From: Hedera helix
Lineage: Eukaryota; Streptophyta; Magnoliopsida; Apiales; Araliaceae
DNA: 64,000 nucleotides
Reading direction: 5' to 3'
Assembly (NCBI GenBank): GCA_947179155.2
Contig: OX359282.1
Coordinates: 20,181,010 to 20,245,009, forward strand
Both the position numbers and the translations under genes were made by a program. Positions 58,895-64,000 of the stretch are shown in pieces; position 1 is the stretch's first letter; every line of letters starts with the position of its first letter. The notes under the pieces are model-generated. The model made no database searches, was not told the DNA's origin, and saw only the letters and a list, made by a program, of their open reading frames with translations.

Positions 58895-61190
58895 TTAGTT
58901 CTGCTCCCCCTCAGCTGATGACTTCATGTCTTCGTCTGGCTCCCCCTCAGTTCTTGCCTTCAAGGCTTCCTTTGCCTGTTTTCTTTTCTGCTTCTTCTTG
59001 CTCTTCTCCTTTAGCTTCATTCGTTTCATCCTGATCCTCTTTCTCTTTTTCTCCCCCTTTTTGTCATCAATAGTCTGAGAGAGCTGCTGGATTTTTACCA
59101 TGAGCTGCTCGACCAGGTAGGATGTGTTTCCAACTTCAATATTTAGATCCTGCTGAGTGAGCTCAATGGTTTGAGACAGAGATTGATTTAAATTTTCTAT
59201 CTTTTCCGAAAGAGATCCAATAGATTCTTCATTGTTCTTCCGAAGTTTCAGAATTTCTTTCTGCTGATTTTCTGATGACTTCTGATTTATCTGATCTTGT
59301 TGAAGAAGCTTGAAAGATATGTTTGAAAAAGATGCTTGCACTTCTTTGTAGAATTCTTCTGCTCCAGATATAGCCTCTGCTGTGGTAGAATTCTTGAAGA
59401 TGTTCTCAAGAGCAGTGATTGTATCAAATAAATCATTGTTTGATGATGAAGGAATATCAGAGGGTGATTTGCTGGGAATATTTGGCTGAGACTGGTCTGT
59501 TGCAGTCGTAGAGTCGGAATGCTTTACGGCCTTTGACTCTACGGGTCTATTTTTCTTCTGACTTTCATCTTGATTGATCAACAGTGAATAAGGAATGAAT
59601 ATACTTTCTGCATGACGGTAGGTTTTGAAGTGCTGGACATTTTTGATCAGCAGAGTTGGAAATGATTGAACTCTTGGGAAGTTCTGAGAAACCAACTTTA
59701 GATTAGGAAAGTAAGTATAACACCAACTGATGAAGCTCGTATCTCTGAAATAGATAGCTTTTAACCAGGGCATCCAAGGGTAGAACCTTCTTAACTCCTG
59801 ACCCTTATGATCATATAAAAATGTGGTTCGATCGAGCTCGATGTCTTCAAACTTGCTCAGTAATTCTTCCATGGTTATTGAAGCTACTCTGATTTGACCA
59901 TTGCCGTGATCAATCCATTTGTTTGGCAACATGGCCCCTGGCTTTTCAACTGCTTCTAATATGATCCTCCTTCGAGTATTTGATGATGAGACTGCTGCTG
60001 GAACATGATGATTGAGACTTCCTGACTCAGCATTTTCAGAGCTCGAGTCTCTTTGATTTTTATCTCCGAATAATGTTTCCTTTCCTTTCCCTTTGTCAGA
60101 GCCTTTAGCTTTAGAAACTGATTCCTTTGTAGCTTTGACAGGTTCAGTAGTCGTTTCTTCTAACTGTTCTTCATTTCTCAATGTTCCACTAACATTGTCT
60201 TCCCTTACTTCATCAACAGTTCCTTCAGTAAACATTTCTTCACTTCCAGATTTTGACTCACTTAAAGTTACATTTTCTTCAACAGGTACCTCCTTACTTT
60301 CATCACTGAGATCAATGAAGTTAGGTGAACCATCTCCTACCTTTTTATTCCCCAGAGATTTCATCATTTGTTGAAGACGAGCACTTTGTCTTTTTGCTGA
60401 CTTGATCTTCTCAGCTTTCAACTTCTTGAGGGATGATTTTGGTGAGATGAATCCAAATGATAGAGACTCATCAGATGAATCATCTTTACTTGAACATGCT
60501 TTCCTTTTTCCTTTGTTTTCCTTCGAATCTTTCTTGTTGCTGCTAGTCATCCTTAACCTCTTATTTTCCATGGGATTCTTCTTCCAGTTGTCAAATAGTT
60601 TAGGAGACATAACTTTGTGGACATTCAAAGCCTCCCCCTCATCATCCCTAATCTTATCTTGCAGTTTCCGCTTCAGTATGATACTTAAGAATCTTCCATA
60701 GAATACTTTTGAGATTGGCTTCCCATGAGCCTTTATTTTCTCAACCTACTTGACTAACAAGTCAAATAGTATGGCGCCAAAGTTTATGTTCTTCTTCATG
60801 ACAATAGCAGACATGATTCTTAGTTGAGGATCACTTACAGTGTCATGAGCGGTGCCTTTGCATAAGATACATTTGCCTACTATCTCTGCCAGGAACTCGA
60901 ACTCTTCTGGAAACTCCTTTTTCTTCATACCCTTTAGTTGAGTATTCTTTACATATCCCATCCTCCTTATTCCTTCAACTGTATCAATGTCTTCAAGTGA
61001 TGATAGATCTCCAACAGTAATTCCCAGACACTTGTTGATTTCGGTATCATCTATTTTGAGTTTTTCTCCTCTAACTCTTGAAACTAACTCATCATCGTTT
61101 ACAACTGCGTTCCGATAGAACTCTTTTACCAGAACAGAGTAGACCTTGGTGTTTGCCCCCCAAACAATCTGAGAAACCAGCTTCCTGCAC
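58895..61190 (-). pseudogene. Retrotransposon ORF with plant-transposon domain and coiled coil
   Basis: A single frame of about 765 codons is broken only by a TAG at 60746-60748. The upstream part (WGANTKVYSVLVKEFYRNAV, then CILCKGTAHDTVSDPQLRIM) resembles the 'putative plant transposon protein' domain found with many plant retroelements. The downstream 577 residues have a basic Ser/Lys-rich N-terminus, a globular part (WIDHGNGQIRVASITMEELL to WMPWLKAIYFRDTSFISWCY), a coiled coil (LRKNNEESIGSLSEKIENLN to LVEQLMVKIQQLSQ), a highly basic stretch (KKRKRIRMKRMK) and an acidic end. The position matches the Sirevirus env-like gene, but I see no signal peptide or transmembrane segment. Nuclear or capsid-associated function is speculation. 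Confidence 0.75.
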
Positions 61191-63876
61191 TATTGTAAGA
61201 ATATCCTTGAATTTCTTTTCAGAGGACTCAAACTTATCAAAGCCGAGTTAGATGCCAGAAACGACTTGACAGTTTTCCATATCAATGGTTTTGAAGAAAG
61301 TGTGTTTGGTCAAATGAAGGTTTCAGAGAATGACAAAGGTGTGATCGAGATGTATAGATATCAGGGGTCTTTTGAATTTAGGGTTTGAAGATTTTCTGTG
61401 TTTCAACAATGGTTTTTGGTACAGGATGAGTTTGCACGGTTTTGAGAAATGGATACTGATAACTGATGGGAAAGGACAATCGTCAGTTTGAAAATTTTGG
61501 CTTATGTCAGTTCCCTCGTCAGTTTTGTAGAAGACACGTGTAGGATATTCATTTGCAGGACGTGGCCTTCACTTTTGCATTTATTGTAACTGATGCATAA
61601 CTGATTCACTTGAGTTTGGAGAGCGTGAACATTACTTCCCTGTTTGACAGACACCTTGGTCAGTTCGTAGAGCGACTTGCTCTTCACTCTACGATTATCC
61701 TTTAGAAAAGACTTTTGGTCACCAATGCAGAATGCTTGAGATTTCTTTGCACAGTTTTCTTCTTTTGTACAAACAGCAGGTGGATCATTCCTTGACGAAT
61801 AACGACTCTGGTTGGAGAAAATTCATTTTCCCTTTACATCTTGAGCTCAGAAGAAATACAGGTGATGTAAAACGCTCAGTCTTTTGGCAGAGTTCAGGAA
61901 GCTCAGAGAGGGCATGCCTCTTAGTTTGAAACTTAGGACTTGGTTTGTCTCTGAAGCGCTTTATCTGAGAAAAGACTGATTTGATATGAAAGAGTGAATG
62001 TTAATCACTGTATGACATGAACTGTGAGCTGGTAAGAGGATGTGAAAGGTTCAATGAAAGGATGGTTTATGTGGAGTGTGATTGTAGACACATTATATTC
62101 TAAGATCTAGTTGTTGATCATAGTGACTCTATGACTTGGAGTAATTATGGCTGAACAGGTTATCAATCATAGAGTTTAGAGACTCTTCGAATTGGAGATG
62201 AAGATTTAATAGGTTCTGATAACTTCTTCACTTTTTGTTGAACTTAGCTGACTATTGCTCCCCCATGGTCAACTTCCATCTCTGAGATAATTTGTCTTTC
62301 AGTGACTCTGTCTTAGGTTCGTAGAGTACTTTCCTTAGTACTGTCTATTCTACGATTCTTTGACTGGTGCTGTGATCGTAGAGTTGGTCTGACATTGTTA
62401 GACTTTACCCTGTGCATTGCTAAGCTTGACAGAAGGTTTCTTCTCCATACTTGATACTGCCTCCTTATGATTTGATTCACCAACAATGGATTTAAAGAGT
62501 TTTCCTCAAATATGGCTTTGCTAAAATCCCTTTTTCTGACACTATGATCGTAGGCTTTGTATTCTCAGCTTTCGGTGATAGTAGAGTTGACTCGCACTTT
62601 GATGAGACCCTTGTCCTTGAATTTCTCTTTAATCTAGTTCCTCTTTAAGTGGTCTTTGGATCAGTCAAGACACCTGCAGGTTAAATTTTCTAACTTGGTA
62701 CCCACACTTATTTGGGTCCTGAGAAGTTAGTAATTTTTAAGTATCTAACATTATCATACATTGAATCCTCAAAGTGCATAGAAGTGAGTTAATGATGACA
62801 GTTCTATTATGCTATTTGAGTATGTGTGAGAGAGGTTCAAGATTGATAAACCAATTTCATGACATACTGAGTTTTTGAACTTTAGTAGAGTGATAATCAG
62901 TTCTATGTATTGTGCTTCAATGGCTCATAGAGTTGATCAGTCTCTACGATCTTTCAGAGTACAATAATAGATATAACCATACTCTACGATTTATCAAAAA
63001 CTCAGATTATTGACAAAGGAGTCGAAAGCAAAATTCGAAAGAGGATTAAGGTAGGATAAATACCACACATTTCTGCCTCTTTAGATTTTGATAAAAACAT
63101 TTTGAATTTTGCTAATTATAATTCTTTGAGATTTCCTCAGCCATAGAGAAGGTTAAAATCAATCTTAAGACTAATTTTACTTTATCAAATGAAAGAGTTC
63201 TTACACAAGTACAAGTAATATACAATAAATGATATGACATGGTTTAACAAGAGTATATTAGGAAAAGGATGATTCCTTTACAGGATCCTGAGAAAATGAA
63301 AGTAAACAATATAAACAACTTGTCATGCAATACAATCTTTACAATCTATAATTTTAATACATAGAAGAGATAGGATAAAATACCTCACTGTTGTCAATTA
63401 CTTGACAAACAGTGGTTCTGATTTTGATGAATCATGTTGCTGTTGTTGAAATGATTTGCAATCCTTCAGGTTCTCAATTTTGGCATCATTAATTTCTTTA
63501 TGTAGTTGCATAGACTGATGCACCAATCAAAACTTTTGTGATGTGGACAAAATCCCTTGTTCCTGGATAATCTTTTGATTATGGATTCCTTTTGATTTGA
63601 AAGATTCATAACTCTTGCTGCATCAGTGTTCTTCCTCCATTTTCCTACTGATTTCCCTTAGCTCAATTTATCTGAAGAAGATAATTCTTTTAAGCACATG
63701 GTTAAGCATGGATGGCCTTAGGCAGCTTCTCCGTTGGATTTCCCCTTCACAAACAAGTTTCACCTTGTGAGATTAAATTCATTTAGTCTTTTATACCCAA
63801 TACCGAGATTCAACACTAATTTATTTGTGCCATGGATCAACTCAAAGCGTAGGCTTTAACATATTTGTGAGAACCT
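61191..63876 (-). other. 5' leader of the element, no gag-pol
   Basis: 2.7 kb between primer-binding site and ORF. It has no Copia domain in any frame I read, and it holds further CTCTACGATC-type words (61665-61690, 62320-62390, 62930-62990). Scattered ATG-led frames are under 70 codons. Confidence 0.6.
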
Positions 63877-63888
63877 GCTCTGATACCA
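63877..63888 (-). promoter_or_regulatory. Primer-binding site (tRNA-Met)
   Basis: Minus strand TGGTATCAGAGC, two bases after the end of the 5' LTR. This fixes the element on the minus strand. Confidence 0.92.
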
Positions 63889-63890
63889 AT

Positions 63891-64000
63891 TGTTAGTTCC
63901 CGTGGACACAATGGAGATCTAGAAGGGGGGGGGGGGTTGAATAGATCTCTTAAAAACTTTTTACTTTTGTAACAACAGCATATTAGTTTTTAAGTGATAG
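63891..64000 (-). repeat. 5' LTR, first 110 bases, cut by window end
   Basis: Identical to 55502-55609 except for a poly-G run (12 versus 10 G). Confidence 0.92.

Larger units (their letters stand above)
55502..64000 (-). mobile_element. Sirevirus-like LTR retrotransposon without visible gag-pol
   Basis: Two LTRs, a primer-binding site and a polypurine tract define a minus-strand element, truncated by the window edge. The internal region (58645-63890, 5.2 kb) holds one long ORF next to the 3' LTR, in the position of the env-like gene of Sireviruses. The other 2.7 kb next to the primer site has no gag, protease, integrase or RT motif I can recognise. The element is therefore a non-autonomous (LARD-like) form needing proteins in trans. 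The visible 110 bases of the 5' LTR equal the 3' LTR apart from a G-run of 12 versus 10, which indicates recent insertion. Confidence 0.85.

Noticed and set aside
60093..60701. Plus-strand Ser/Phe-rich ORFs
   Set aside because: Antisense shadows of the long retrotransposon ORF.
1..64000. tRNA, rRNA or snRNA genes
   Set aside because: No cloverleaf with A and B boxes or rRNA sequence noticed; the only tRNA-related string is the retroelement primer-binding site at 63877-63888.

Overview
The window is AT-rich nuclear DNA of a flowering plant, very probably a eudicot. The evidence is an AP2/ERF transcription factor, a leucine-rich-repeat receptor kinase, fragments of plant RPT5 and AMT1 genes that still show plant-type introns or protein signatures, and a dense layer of plant-type transposable elements (LTR retrotransposons and solo LTRs, PIF/Harbinger, hAT, MULE, LINE-L1 and MITEs). 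The species cannot be fixed from the sequence. Only two host genes are convincing. One, the LRR receptor kinase at about 46.6-49.2 kb, looks intact. The other, an ERF factor at about 6.45-7.9 kb, is split by a hAT-type transposon.

Layout. 1-5.3 kb: 3' end of an LTR, then two LTR copies in head-to-head inverted orientation with TAA/TTA microsatellites, then an LTR fragment carrying CTCTACGATC-type motifs. 5.3-8.3 kb: the interrupted ERF gene; the 866-bp insert carries two exons of the proteasome ATPase gene RPT5. 10.3-19 kb: Copia debris holding an LTR (family B) into which a solo LTR (family A) has inserted. 19.6-24.1 kb: a non-autonomous MULE-like element and a nearly complete Harbinger transposon with transposase and Myb-like ORF. 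25.7-35 kb: a second family A solo LTR, a 5'-truncated L1 LINE, a GC-motif-rich LTR and a third copy of the 1.4-kb repeat with a MITE in it. 35.8-42.9 kb: a tandem duplication with a MITE in one copy, a Harbinger-derived MITE, and two solo LTRs with perfect 5-bp target duplications. 44.6-46.1 kb: a mosaic, repeat-rich segment with an AMT1 ammonium transporter fragment. 46.6-49.2 kb: the receptor kinase. 50-55 kb: a degenerate MITE, LTR remnants and two tandem arrays. 55.5-64 kb: a young, probably non-autonomous Sirevirus-like LTR retrotransposon on the minus strand that runs off the right edge.

How the parts relate. The genes form no pathway. The window reads as a layered record of insertions: target duplications and nesting give a relative order (B before A at 13.9-17.2 kb; a duplication before the MITE at 36.5 kb; the ERF before the hAT at 7 kb). 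Two gene-fragment captures (RPT5 and AMT1) show transduplication. The most unusual signal is a short motif (CTCTACGATC and its reverse complement) repeated many times in the LTR and 5' leader of the Sirevirus-like element, and again upstream of TATA boxes in two other LTR fragments.
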